Source: Zonotrichia leucophrys gambelii
Taxonomy: Eukaryota; Chordata; Aves; Passeriformes; Passerellidae
Direction: 5' to 3'
NCBI RefSeq assembly: GCF_028769735.1
Contig: NC_088179.1
Span: forward strand, 12,181,950 to 12,245,949
DNA length: 64,000 nt
This document shows, in pieces, positions 25,391 through 36,570 of the stretch. Numbering within the stretch: the first letter of the stretch is position 1; each line of letters opens with the position of its first letter. The notes under the pieces are model-generated. The model was not told the DNA's origin and did not search any database. It saw nothing but the letters and a program-made list of their open reading frames with translations. The position numbers were made by a program, and so were the translations under genes.

Positions 25391-25510
25391 ATGAATATAT
25401 TACAACCTCTTGAAATCAGATTTTTTTCATTCATAATCATATCTGAAGAACAGAAATCACTGGCAATAATATATTTGCTTTTTACCTGCCTTTTTTCCCT
25501 ATTATTCCAG

Positions 25511-25606
25511 ATTGTTTATCCTGTGCATAGTGACACAGCACAGACAGAAACCTTCAAAATAAGAAAGAGAGCCACAACAAACCCCTATAAGCCACCCAGG
25601 CACTGA
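25511..25606 (+). other. Candidate exon-like segment (unassigned)
   Basis: A strong polypyrimidine tract followed by TATTATTCCAG ends at 25510, as at a vertebrate 3' splice site. It is followed by an open frame translating to 31 hydrophilic residues (with RKRATTNPYKPPRH at the end) and a stop at 25604-25606. The shift from hydrophobic translation before the AG to polar translation after it is what an intron/terminal-exon boundary would give. Against it: no matching upstream exon, no donor, no family match, and such acceptor-like sites arise by chance every few kilobases. Confidence 0.15.
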
Positions 25607-25639
25607 CTTGATTAGGAAACCTCACTCGTCATGAAGAAA

Positions 25640-26060
25640 AGCTCCTAAAATCTCACACTAGAGCACAGTATTTCTTATGTTTTGGTTCAGGTTCACACCT
25701 AAGCCAGACAAAGCTCTTGCAGACCCTTCCCAGAGGCAGTGTGTGTGCTGGGGGCACCTGCAGCATCACCAGCGTGACAGGGACCTCCACCCAGCAAAGC
25801 CCTGCAGCAAGTGCTCCAAGGAGGGCAGATCTGGGGGCCACTGCCCAGCTTCCTAGAGCTGGTTTCACACATTTGCAGGAGCACAGAGTGAGGCAAAGCC
25901 AGCAGCTCCCCACGGGAGCCCCTGCAAGTGCTCTCCAGATGGATGCTGCTGTTCCCTGTGTGGCCCAGGGAGCCTGCCCAGCCCCTCCCCAGCAGCAGAT
26001 TGCTCTCTGGTACTTGCTCTTTCTGCTGGCAAGGAAGAAAATGACATCTAACACGTTTTG
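25640..26060. other. G+C-elevated patch with overlapping frames on both strands
   Basis: Five frames overlap, two of them long on the minus strand (191 codons at 25653-26228 and 160 at 25699-26181), with a 114-codon one on the plus strand. The translations are Cys/Trp/Ala/Gly-rich, without a domain and with no agreement between them. Simultaneous openness in three or more phases is a signature of composition, not coding. No transposon signature was recognised. Confidence 0.4.
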
Positions 26061-26279
26061 AATTAGAATGACTACAGATTTTCCCCAAAACAGTGCATTT
26101 ATACATATATATAGAGAGAGATCTCGTCCAAAACTGATACAATTCAGGTTTGATTTCTGTGACCTTTTCCACAGGCGACAAACTTCAGACAGAAGACAGG
26201 GGGAGGTAGACTGTCCTAATTGCTCCACACACTCACAATTAATCTATAGCCTCACTACCTGGTTTTAATTTGTGGCAGA

Positions 26280-26770
26280 AGCTGCCTCACCACATCAAAG
26301 ATAGTGATTCACCTCTCCACTAATCAAAATTTGAAGAGCTACTACCAATAGTAATTAGAGAGCTAAGGCCAGCCATCATGCAATTCAGCATTAATTAAAC
26401 AATGTTACAGTGGTTTTCATTCAGCTCACAAAGTGCACCAGAAATAGGCAGCACAGGCATCATAGATTTTATCTACCTTTCCAGAAATCTTTTGCTCCTT
26501 GTGATTAAGGCCCTCAGTCCCCCAGTAACCACAAAATTCAACCTCCTTTTATTGCTATAAGATGAACAACAGTGAATATTCATAGTCCCTTGAATGGTTC
26601 CCCCTTCCAGTAATTATAAAGAAAAAGGGACAGTCCAATTTTTGGATTTCAGCAATTACTTAGGTACTTAAAAGGTGACATAACAGAAAATATACATTGA
26701 TACTATAAATCAGTGTCCATCTATTCAGTCAGTTTGTAATTAAGGAAACTTCTTAAAAGCAGATGTACAA
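26280..26770. promoter_or_regulatory. Candidate conserved non-coding element
   Basis: Evenly composed, repeat-free sequence with a run of homeodomain-type cores: CACTAATC near 26318, GTAATTAGAG near 26350, CATTAATTAAACAATG near 26389 (the ACAATG also fits a SOX site) and GTAATTA near 26612. There is no open frame beyond short ones. This texture resembles deeply conserved vertebrate enhancers, but conservation itself is not visible from one sequence. Confidence 0.28.
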
Positions 26771-28780
26771 GTACTGCTCTTCAGTGATGTTTTCATCTTC
26801 AAACATTTAAACAGTTCTTATTTTAACTTTGCTGTTCTGTAGCTGGAAAAAAACAGTGGTAAAATGGGAAATGGGGTCCATTTTTCATATTCTTGTGAAA
26901 CAGGCTTGGGTAAAAGAAAGACCAAAATCCTCAGCTTTAATGAACTTACCAAAGTTTTCTGGGGGGACAGCACCTTAAAATCTGGCTCTTGGCATGGATA
27001 AGGCTAAGGTTAAAGAAGCAAATAAAAAGAAGTAACAAAAATGTTGATGGTAAAAAAACTCCAGCATGCTAAAAATAGGAAAAGAACTCAACGTGATAAA
27101 ATGAATCCTTGTTTAATCTTTTTCTGCAACCAAAAATTACCATATAATTTGGCAAGAAATAATATTTTAACTCTATACTCAGGATCAAGCCCAAGGCAAT
27201 GGTGCTAGCCAAAAGCAAGACACAAGGCTGGTTTTATACGGGAATGCTCATTCCTGTGGGTATCCACAGGGGACTACTTCATGAATCATATGCAGGCAAG
27301 TGGGGTAAGGGAGTCCTCTGAGACCAAAGTCAAAAGCAAACCCCACAGGATTTCTGTTTGGAACATCTTCCTGTGGCCTGAGCCCTGGAGGTGCTGCTGG
27401 ATGACATCCTAGCTGAGCAAGCAGAGTACACTGCCATCAACCACCTAATTAAGGTGAAATGTCTGTATTATTAATATGGCAGGACTTCAGGAGACCAGAG
27501 CAGCCATATTTCAAACCCATGTTAAGCTCATTTTGGACCTAAGACTGCTTTAATAATGCACTGATTTAATCTGCCAAACGTGCAGCTAGAGCTGCAGTTC
27601 TGTGAATGAAAAATCTTCAGCTGTATGTGTCCATGTTCCACACAATTTCTTCCTTTTACCAACCTCTCTTGGTACTTCATATGCCTTAAAAATGGTATGA
27701 ATGATGTGCATCGGGACTCCAGGGCATCTGGGAATGGCCCTGGTAGTAAAAGGAAGCTTTGCAACAACAAGATGGAGAGGGAACAACATACCATGAAATA
27801 TGAGCTTCCAAGTCAACCTACATATCATGGTTTGTTTCCTAAGGAAAGGAAAAAACAATTGCAGTGCTCAGCTTCAAATCAAAATATTTCATTGGTATGC
27901 CACCCAGTACAAACACTGTCAATGTGTAGAAAAAGCAGAAACCTTGGGTAACTGTCAGCAATAGACACAGCACATCGTGCATCTGCCCAAGATAACTCCT
28001 CACAGTGTGTTTGGGGTTTTATCCCTTGTGTCCATTTGTCATTATTGTCCATTTCCAAGCTGGTGGCAGGTTGCTACATAGCATGATGCTATCCCTGCCG
28101 TTTCTTTCCTTTCTCCTAGGGTATGCACAGTTTTTCCTCATCGTTTTTTAATGGAAAGTCTTTTATCATTTCTGGTAATGTAAGCAAATATCTTCCTAAG
28201 ACTGTCTTGCACTATTCATACTGGAACAGTAAGTGCCTTTTATCCAGTGTTTTTTTCTGTCACATGGGCTGCACAGCCTCTCTTCTTCCAGTTCTCTTCT
28301 ACAGAAAATCAGTCTGGAATTAATTAGGATCTACCTCAGGTTTGCTTTCTGATGTAATCAATAGTCATATATAATCACAGGATTTCTTCAGTTGTCTGAG
28401 ATCAGTACCCCTAGATTTCTTTTATACCATCCAGAATAGTTGGATATGATAGAAAAAACTGGCTTGGGAGAAAGATAATGTTGGATCCCTCATTAGAAGC
28501 TTAGTGTCATTGCTGTTCATTAACTTTGTGAAGTACTGACTTGAGCTGAAAGTTCAAGAGTCACAAGCAGCACTAGGATTGGGATTCTAACCCAGCAATC
28601 TTCTTGTCAATAAGATTACACAACACTCAACTGCTTCTCCATACAGCACTCAACTTCTCTACATCCATCACAAAGGCAAACCAATGGCAGCCATGGTATG
28701 AATCAGCAGTATCCGTGCCCCATTTCTGATGCTTGGCTAGCAAGGATACCAGAATGACCATAAAAAAGCAAATGATAACA
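26771..28780. other. AT-rich non-coding stretch, no gene seen
   Basis: Opposed frames of 88-108 codons at 27528-27951 cover the same DNA on both strands and have no domain. A short motif-rich piece, CACCTAATTAAGGTG near 27440, is a near-perfect palindrome around TAATTA. Nothing else is recognisable. Confidence 0.5.
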
Positions 28781-28808
28781 TATGTTTACATTTTTATCTT
28801 GCTCACAG

Positions 28809-28979
28809 TCGCTGAGCTATGACTCACAAACTTCTGAAAGTACCCTGAGAGACCAGAAACCAAGCCAAGGCTATGCAACAAACAAACATGGGGACGTGAT
28901 TCTCAGCTCTGCTGGATTTGCCCCCACAGACAGATATACAGAGAGACAGAAGCACATTTCCCACTATTTTCAAAAGTGA
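28809..28979 (+). other. Candidate exon-like segment (unassigned)
   Basis: A T-rich tract and TTGCTCACAG ending at 28808 resemble a 3' splice site. The following open frame encodes about 56 polar residues rich in Ser, Thr, Gln, Lys and Tyr, then stops at 28977-28979. The hydrophilic, unbiased composition is closer to genuine protein than most chance frames here. No domain or family is recognised, no upstream exon or donor can be paired with it, and codon evidence cannot be tested without an orthologue. Confidence 0.15.
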
Positions 28980-30990
28980 CTGCCTAGTGGACACCTATAT
29001 TTCTGAATGTCAAAAGGATACCTGTTTTCTGGGAGCTTTTTCCTCTCCAGTGGTGATTGTAGAGGGCAGGGAGATATCATCCCCTTCTCCTGTGAGCTCT
29101 TCTAATAAAAGTGACTCTGAATTTTTTCCTTTCAGGCCTGATGTGGCAATAAAAGAATGAACATTAAAAATTAAAAAATAATGGAAACCATTGCAAAGCT
29201 ACAATTTAATTTGCTAAACAGGGTAAAACTGAAGAGAAAGCTTCAATATAAAGAAACGTGGAAGTCTGTGCATCAACATTTGTTACATAAGTAGGTTTTT
29301 GAAAATGAGTCATTCTCCAGTATAACTATACAGCAGAGGTAGCCCCCATTTCACAAGATCCCATATTTTTAAATTCTTTTTGTGTTTATGTTTTATTTCT
29401 TGCATCAATGAGTCATAAGATGCAAGAAATTAATTTAAGGCTTGAAAGCTAAAAGGAAGAGAAGCTGATATGTGTAGTACTGTAGACTCAGATTCTTGTA
29501 TCTAACTACATAACATATTTTCTTTCCACAGGAGGTAGTTATGACAAATTAGAAGTCTGAAAATTTTCTGATGGTGTAAAGGCTCCAGCTGTCACTAGGG
29601 AGATAGTGATCAGATTTCATAGCTGCATGGTCCCATGGCACCACTAAGAGTTCCATATGGTCATCCAAATGTTTCAACTAAACCTACAAAAAAAAAATTC
29701 CACCATGGCTTTTTCTTTTAGAAAAATAAAATTCTCCTTAGTAGAAATTTCTCATAACGTGCCACCAATAAACAAAATTTTCTTGATTTGGTTGTTTTAA
29801 TAGAAAATAATTGTTAGTGTTGTTGTCTTTGTTTCAGGTTGAAGTGGGTAGACATAGCAGCAGTTGTGCCCAACCTCTAACTTTTTAATCTAGCACAACT
29901 TACATAACAGGAAGTAGGCTGGTAAGTGGGCATGCAATGAATAATTAAGGTGTGTATATGTACATGGTGATAAACAGTAATTTCTTCAAACCACTTCTCT
30001 TTTGGTATAAAACCACTTCTGTTAAATTGTTAATGCTATTACTGTGGACAGAGACTCTTTTGTTCATGTCAAAGATGTCAGCATAAGCCTCAACAATAAC
30101 AAATGACAAATGCATAATTTATTGATTCTTAAATGGCTATGTCCTTGGATGTATTTCTTATAACTAATTTGCTTGGAGACACATCTGGCTCCTGAAGATA
30201 GCATCTGTTTTAAAGAAGGTCAGTGCTATATTTTAAAGGCCAAAGAACATAATGTTTTATCTGCTGTGCTCCTCTGCTCTTTTAGCCTACAAATTCTGCT
30301 CTCACTTTATTCTGTCTAATAATTTTTATATCAAATAAAATTTGAGCAATATGTTGTTGAGTTTTGAAACAATGATAAACATGTACACACATACTGTGAA
30401 GATGCAAGGAATAAATGTATAGTTTTCAAGTGATTCTGTACTGTGTGAACTGATTTAAAAAATAAATTCAATTATGTTAATATTGCTTTCATTAATGCTT
30501 CTTTTTTACAAAATTCAATCAACATGTTTCAATAAATGGTGCTTGCTTGTCCAGAGCTTGTTTTATTTAGATGTGCTGCCTCTGAATGTGAGTCTAAGAT
30601 CTTGCATAAAATCTGCAAACACAGAATGCTGCAATGTTTATTCTGCTATTGGGCCATGAACCATGACTTATCCCCCAATTATTCTTGTACATGCAAAGCC
30701 TGTTCCCTCACATCTTTGCTTTTTTTCTGCATGATATTTATGCCCATATATATTCCATGTGATTCCAATCAATATATCTTTGTTATTTCATCAAGTTTCC
30801 ATTGAATTTTAGCAGTATTTATTTTTACCTACTTCATGGCTGGATCATTAAAAATATAAACAAGTGCTTAAAATCAGCCTGAAGTTTACATTAAAATAGG
30901 CAGACACAAGTACAAACGATTCAGAAACTGCCATTTTAACCCTGTGATGAACAGCTAGGCACCTTTTGCTTTTATATTTCACCTTGCACC
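28980..30990. other. AT-rich non-coding stretch, no gene seen
   Basis: Frames of 61-89 codons only. AATAAA hexamers occur repeatedly (for example near 30344, 30410 and 30463), but in sequence this AT-rich they are expected by chance and cannot be taken as polyadenylation sites. No repeat was recognised. Confidence 0.55.
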
Positions 30991-30999
30991 ATACACAAA

Positions 31000-31210
31000 A
31001 TGTTTAATTATTTGAGGATTAATGGAGGTAGTTTATAATTAAGCTGAAGTATGAACTGATGTCATCATCTCAGTATGATGATATACAGTTTTATGCCAAA
31101 GCACCTGTTGTTTTGGAAGGAAGCAGCTGATATCATTATCTACCCAGCCAGATAGCCTAGCTTCCTGCTGCTTAAAAAATTATCCTAAGGGTTACCTAAG
31201 TTGGGGTAAT
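31000..31210. promoter_or_regulatory. Candidate conserved non-coding element
   Basis: A short, repeat-free segment with TTTAATTATTTGAGGATTAATGG and TTATAATTAAGC at its left end and TGATATCATTATCTACCCAGCC near 31128. There is no reading frame of note. Listed because it combines clustered homeodomain/GATA-type cores with even composition; chance is a real alternative. Confidence 0.2.
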
Positions 31211-31278
31211 ACAGCATTTACTTTTTCATGCCCAGGATAGGAGAGAATGCATAAAATTACTTTGTTCTCAAAGGTAGA

Positions 31279-31305
31279 GGGGGAATTAGGGGGGTAGGGG
31301 GAGGG
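31279..31305 (+). other. Canonical G-quadruplex motif
   Basis: Four G runs of 5, 6, 5 and 3 bases (31279-31283, 31289-31294, 31297-31301, 31303-31305) are joined by loops of 5, 2 and 1 bases (AATTA, TA, A). This is a strong quadruplex-forming pattern on the plus strand in otherwise AT-rich DNA. It lies just to the right of a candidate conserved element. No promoter or gene is identifiable, so any role is unknown. Confidence 0.7.
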
Positions 31306-31309
31306 TCAT

Positions 31310-32930
31310 GATGCTAAAACAGTTAATGTTTATTTGTGTGGAATACAAACCTTGCCATTTTTTTCATGCATGAATATACATGCAAAAAGATTTGTAACAG
31401 GTATGTAAGTAAATATATGATTGGACAAGAGTCCTTCATGAAGCACAAAGGATAAGATCCTCTGCTTTGCTGTGAACATTTTTCACCATGTGATTGACTC
31501 TGCCCACTGAATAGCAAAGGTTAACCCCAGCTGGGGGTTTCTCCTGTGTAGAGGTACTCAGCTGCCATCCTGTTCTTTGTCCCTGGTGTTATGAGAAAAA
31601 GAGGTTGCCAGGGCAATTTGGGATGGGGAAGCTCTGTTATGGTGGGCATTCGAGAGCCATGAGGTCATTGCAGCATCTGATGCCAGTGCTGTGGATTAAA
31701 GCCACATGTATGAAGCACTGAGTCCTGGATCCACAGCCAGCCTCGGGAAACCCACGTCTCCAACCATCCAAGTGCTGTTCTGACAGAGTGTGGAACCAAG
31801 CCCAGTGTTTTTAGCATGCCTCCAACTATCAGGCTTTCCTCTGAATTGTGGCATTATGCCAGAGCTGTTCATTTGGGTTGTCATCAACCTGCACCTCCTT
31901 CTAAGGAGAGCTAAAAATGCAATGGTAGCAAACACATCTTGGAAATGTTTGGCTTTCTTCTGTCTCCTGATGAGATTTTTTTTTTTTACCCTTCTCAGCC
32001 ATGTGATGCCACAACCACCAAATTTTCCTTTTGTAATTATGCCTGATGTGTATTCTGAGCAGGTGCAATACCATATATTTGCTAGGACTGGTCATCTACA
32101 TACACACAATATTTGAAGAAGCATAAGCATTTATCTTTTTGCTTCCTTCAATCCTCTTTCTTTTTTTTTTTCTTTTTTTCCTCTTATGAACTACCTTTTC
32201 CCCCACTCAGTTCTTAATTACATTAACAGAATATCTCTTCACTCTTCTTTTAGGTTCTTTCCAAGAGTACTCCTAAAGCTGCTCTTTCCATAGATCTGAA
32301 GCTCTTTAAAAGGAAACAGTGACTAGTAGGAGGTACATTTCCCAGCCCTCCCCAGCTTCCCAGACCTCCTGTAGCTTGACAGATCATACCACTTAATAAT
32401 ATGAATAAAGCAACTTTTGACAGAGCAAGAAGTTGTGATGGAAAGAATCATGCGGTCTTTATTCCCACATCTTGCATCCAGTTTTCCTCGGGATGCGTTT
32501 TCTGTTGGTTCCTTCACAGTCATCTTAGAGAAATTATATTTCTCGAATGTAACTATTTGGACTTTAGTCTGAAGGATAGACAGCGGATTTTTCCAGTTTT
32601 TCCCCCCTCTATTTAAAAGTTACCTTATTTCATTTTCATCAACATTTCTGGGTGGTCTTTTCTTTCTTCTGAACTATTATTGTGCCCATGATTGTGCAAT
32701 GCATACCTATGGTAAGTGAAAAGAACATTTAGGTGATCTTCGATAGATAAAAATACAAAAATACACCTATTCTATTCCCTGACACGTCACCAGAGTTAAC
32801 ATGGCTTTTTTATGAAATTGGCACTAATTTGGGGTTTATATCTGTATTACAAACTGGTTGATATGCAAGAGATTAAGGACTGTTTTTAGGGGATTTTTCT
32901 TGAGCTTCACATCAGATGGGAAATAAGGTG
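31310..32930. other. Non-coding stretch with polypyrimidine tract, no gene seen
   Basis: Opposed short frames at 31.70-32.12 kb lack similarity. The part from about 31.5 to 31.9 kb is mildly G+C-elevated and could be an eroded insertion, but no phrase is recognisable. A 12-base T run is near 31976-31987 and a long C/T tract is at 32147-32185. Confidence 0.5.
32147..32185. repeat. Polypyrimidine (T-rich) tract
   Basis: Nearly pure C/T, dominated by T runs broken by single C. It may serve as a splice-type tract or be a decayed poly-A tail of a minus-strand retroposon; no body is recognisable on the left. Confidence 0.6.
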
Positions 32931-33320
32931 CAGGAGCTTCCTGGCAGAGGCATGCTCATTGTGGTGCTTATAATAAGGGTGTGCCAGAGATCAAATTAGT
33001 GCCCTAATGGGCTGGAGTTCACCCCGTGAGCACGGGGACATTGTGCACATTAACCATGGGCGCGTGCGGAGGCGAGAGGCTCCTCGCTGGATAGTTATGG
33101 TATTGAAAACCACAGCCACCACTGCCTTGAGTGGAGAGAGGTTTTATCCTAACCTTCTTCCTCTCCCTGTCACATCATCAAACTGCCCTGCAAATTAGGT
33201 TTTCAGAAAGTTATTTAATAATACAGAGAGCTGTACTGCCACTCTGAATGTGCAGTAATTGCCTGTGGGTAGGCACTTGTGTTTACAGCTCGTGCGTTCT
33301 AAGTCTTGGAAGCTATTTCT
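32931..33320. promoter_or_regulatory. CpG-containing candidate conserved element
   Basis: In the middle of AT-rich DNA, 33020-33090 carries seven CpG dinucleotides (ACCCCGTGAGCACGGGGAC, GGGCGCGTGCGGAGGCGAG, CTCCTCGCTGG). The flanks are of even composition, with CCCTAATGGGC and GTGCACATTAACC before and CAGTAATTGCC after. Retained CpGs imply low germline methylation or purifying selection, as at enhancers and small promoters. A 63-codon plus-strand frame (33007-33198) begins in it but shows no domain. Function is inference. Confidence 0.35.
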
Positions 33321-36300
33321 CTATTTGCTAGACTTCAAAGGAAGTATTGCTTACTATTTTTCATGATACCCAGCATTGGTATCTGAGCAGCATAATGAAA
33401 TGCTGACCAAAGGTAACAGTATAAATTTTTTTTCTGTACTTCTTTTCTTCACAAAGTTTAACACAGTTTCTCTAGAATTAGAGTAAAAAGAAAAGTTAAA
33501 AGTTTGTATACATTTATAAAAATGAAAAACCTGTCGTAGACAAGTTTATAAATAGTGACTGTGTATATTTCTAAGGTAATAGAAAAATTGGAAACTGCAC
33601 TGTACTTCCAAAACCACTAAAACTAATCCAAAACACAATAGTAATTAATTACAAATTTTTATCAAATCCTTCCAATCTACAAGTTTCTTTTCCTGTGAAA
33701 TTTATTTGCCAAAACCACCTTATTTTTAAAGAATTAACTTTAAAAGTAAAGACAAAACAAAATTAGAATTGAAATTTCACATTGAGCTAGAGGGAGAAAA
33801 CCATGGATATATTTTTTAAAATGTTTTTGTACAGTTTGATCTTGGAATTATGTGGATATTTCTCTTGTAAGCTTGGATTTCACCACTGACACTTTTTCAT
33901 TTCAGGATCATTAGCTGCATCAATAATAATTACTTTAAAAATACCATGGTCTTGAACATTTTCTGAGGATCTGACACAGCAGTTTCAGGAATATTTAGTG
34001 TGAACTAATCTATAGCTCATAATCTTTGACAGAAATTCCAAAGTCTCCTCAAAAAAAATGTGACAAGCAATAAGCCACATCTTTAATGTTTCCTGTTTGT
34101 TCTGTAGATCCTCAATTCACTGAATCAATGAAAGCTTTGTCTAAAATCTGCCAAGGAATCTCTTCAATTTAAAACAAAACTGAGCAACTTTAGAGTGTTA
34201 AAAGTGTTATATAAAAATCTGTTTTAATCAGCTTCTCTGAATTTGTTGTCTTTGAAATTATTTTACTTTCATATACTAAAATGAGACTGTAGAGTAACCA
34301 AAATTTGCCCATTGACTTCTGCTTCCTTCTGGTCCATCACCAGTAGCTGAAGACACTGGAACAGCTGCATCAACAAAAAAGCATCCAATATGATGCTGGA
34401 TCAAGCACAGCAATTGCTCTTTTGTTTTCTCTCTTGAGGATGTTTGGTTTGTATTTTACTTTTTGAAGACAAAAAGATACTTTTTGGATCTCTAGGAATG
34501 TCTGTACAAACATGCAATTCCGTCTGTACAAACATTTCTCTTCTGAACTAAAAATAAATTTATTTTACAGAAGACCTTGGGAAAAATGTGAACCAAAGTG
34601 AATCATGTGCCATATTGCTCCTTGGAATTTTAAAGCTAAATTCCTTACTGGCATATGCTGACGTAGGTCTGTTGGGTTTGATGGAGTTATTCTATCCCAT
34701 ACTAGCAGGGAATTACGGAGCAGCTTGGTTTTGTTACATAAATTAGACTGATGCAAACTAGATAATTAAGACTATCAATTGAGTGATGGGGTTTGTACAA
34801 TCTGATTCCTGTGAATACATGGGTTGAATATACATGATCAGACTCTGCTTTTATGTTTGGTATTATTGAATTCTGGGGAGCCAAATAACCCCTTGATTCT
34901 TTGCAGTAATGGAGAAAAGAAGGATGTTTCTCATGGGGTGACAAAAACTTCAATGATGACATCTTTAACTTTTGCATTTCCCACATAAATCAGACTCAGC
35001 CAAATCAGTGTAATCCTTTACTGACATGAAAATTCCATTTTTCAGCTCAAGCTGAAATTTCTAAGATATTATTAAATACTAAATCACTAAACATAGAATA
35101 AACCAGTAATTTCCTGGTCAGTTCTCAGCAATTTTACCTTACACCTTTCTTGTTGCAAAACCAGGAAGCTGGAGCTCTTTCCTGCTGTGAAAGGGAGCAA
35201 AAAAGGAGTCCTGGAACGCAGAACACGAGCTTGACAGATATATCTATATAAGCAGTAATCTAGGTAGGCATCTGCAGGGAAAGGAAGTATGTTTAGAGGA
35301 ACTGCTATGCCAGCAGTGTGTAGGATCAAGTCCTGGCAGATGGAAACATCACTCAGCACTGCCTTTGAGAAAACGTGTGTGCATCATCTCACATTTCCAC
35401 AAAACTCTCACCAAGTATTTTAAGCAACCACAGAGAAGCAGCTTCCACCTGGAAGGACAAGGAGCTTCCATCACCCTTGTATCTAGTGCAGAGTGGCTTC
35501 CAGAGGACAACCATGGTGTGTCTGGATGGAATATGAGCCAGTTCTAACTGATTCATTAGCAGTAATAAGTCTCTTGAAGCTGTAGGGCTGCACTGTTAGT
35601 GAGGCATTGATATTACAACCATGCCAGTCTCCACTTCAGCCTGGGATTGGTTTTCCAGACCATCCAGAGAAGGAATGTCCCTTCAGGTTTTCATCTACTG
35701 CTAAGACTGATTCTGGCTTACTTCTTTTCATTACATATAGGTAAGTGATAACAAATATGAACAATATATTTTGGGAATAAAAATGCTCCTGGCCACCTCT
35801 TCTGGCTCAAAGCAGCCACCAACACTGAGATTAGAGCACAAACAATAAAGGATGATCATGTGTTAGCCATCCAGTTTCAGCTGTGTTTACTATTCTGGAT
35901 CATCACACAGTTTCAGCTTTCTCTTAGGGAACAGTGCAGGGGGAAATGAATTATAATAAAAGAGAGATCCATGTGCAGGGGAGGAAGAGGTGAGCTCACT
36001 AAAGTAGTGATGCTCACAGCTGGGAACACGTCGGCCTGATAGGAGCCAACAGGCAGATGGGAAACTGGGATCCCATACAGATCCACACCAAGAGGCCTCA
36101 GGAAGGAATCTGATACACAGACAGACCACAGAGGAGATGCACCTTCTCTAGGTTTATTCTGTCTCCTGAAGCCACTGAGAATTTTTGGAGTTAGAACTAG
36201 GTTAGAGAAAAGGATCCAGCCTGCAAAGACGTTGTGGGCAGGGTGAACAACTGTTTTTTCAGTCTGTTATTTTAACTTCAGACAGCTGATCTGAATTCCT

Positions 36301-36570
36301 CTGGTTTAAAAGTTCATTTCCTCTACCCTGTGTTCAAAAAAATCCAGCATTACAGGCTGAAAACCCTTTGGTTCTTCACTATAAAGAAAGACAGAATAAG
36401 CCTTACTTCACAGCTACACTTGGTTTGGCGTTGTAACTACGATCCCAGTAAACACTTGGACAGCAAAGAATAATGAACTTTCTCTTCCTATCTTCAGCTT
36501 TCTCTGTTGTACAGACCTGAATCCTTCAACCTCTCCTGATTGATAACTGTGCCTTTCCATGGCTATTTGA
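33321..36570. other. AT-rich non-coding stretch, no gene seen
   Basis: Long AT-rich sequence with short frames. The largest are 94 codons on the minus strand at 34702-34986 and 90 codons at 35087-35359, neither with a recognisable domain. It contains a 13-base direct repeat at 34501. No transposon was recognised. Confidence 0.55.
34501..34535. repeat. Two 13-base direct repeats, 22-base period
   Basis: TCTGTACAAACAT occurs at 34501-34513 and again at 34523-34535. This is a local duplication with no element context. Confidence 0.7.

Noticed and set aside
25653..26228. 191-codon minus-strand frame, the longest in the window
   Set aside because: At least four other frames overlap it on both strands in a G+C-rich patch, the translation has no domain, and the openness follows composition.
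30340..30475. Cluster of AATAAA hexamers as a 3' untranslated region
   Set aside because: The hexamer is expected often by chance at this AT content, and no upstream coding exon is visible.
31500..31920. Possible third LTR or eroded insertion
   Set aside because: G+C is mildly raised and AACCCCAGCTGGG recalls LTR wording, but no further phrases follow.
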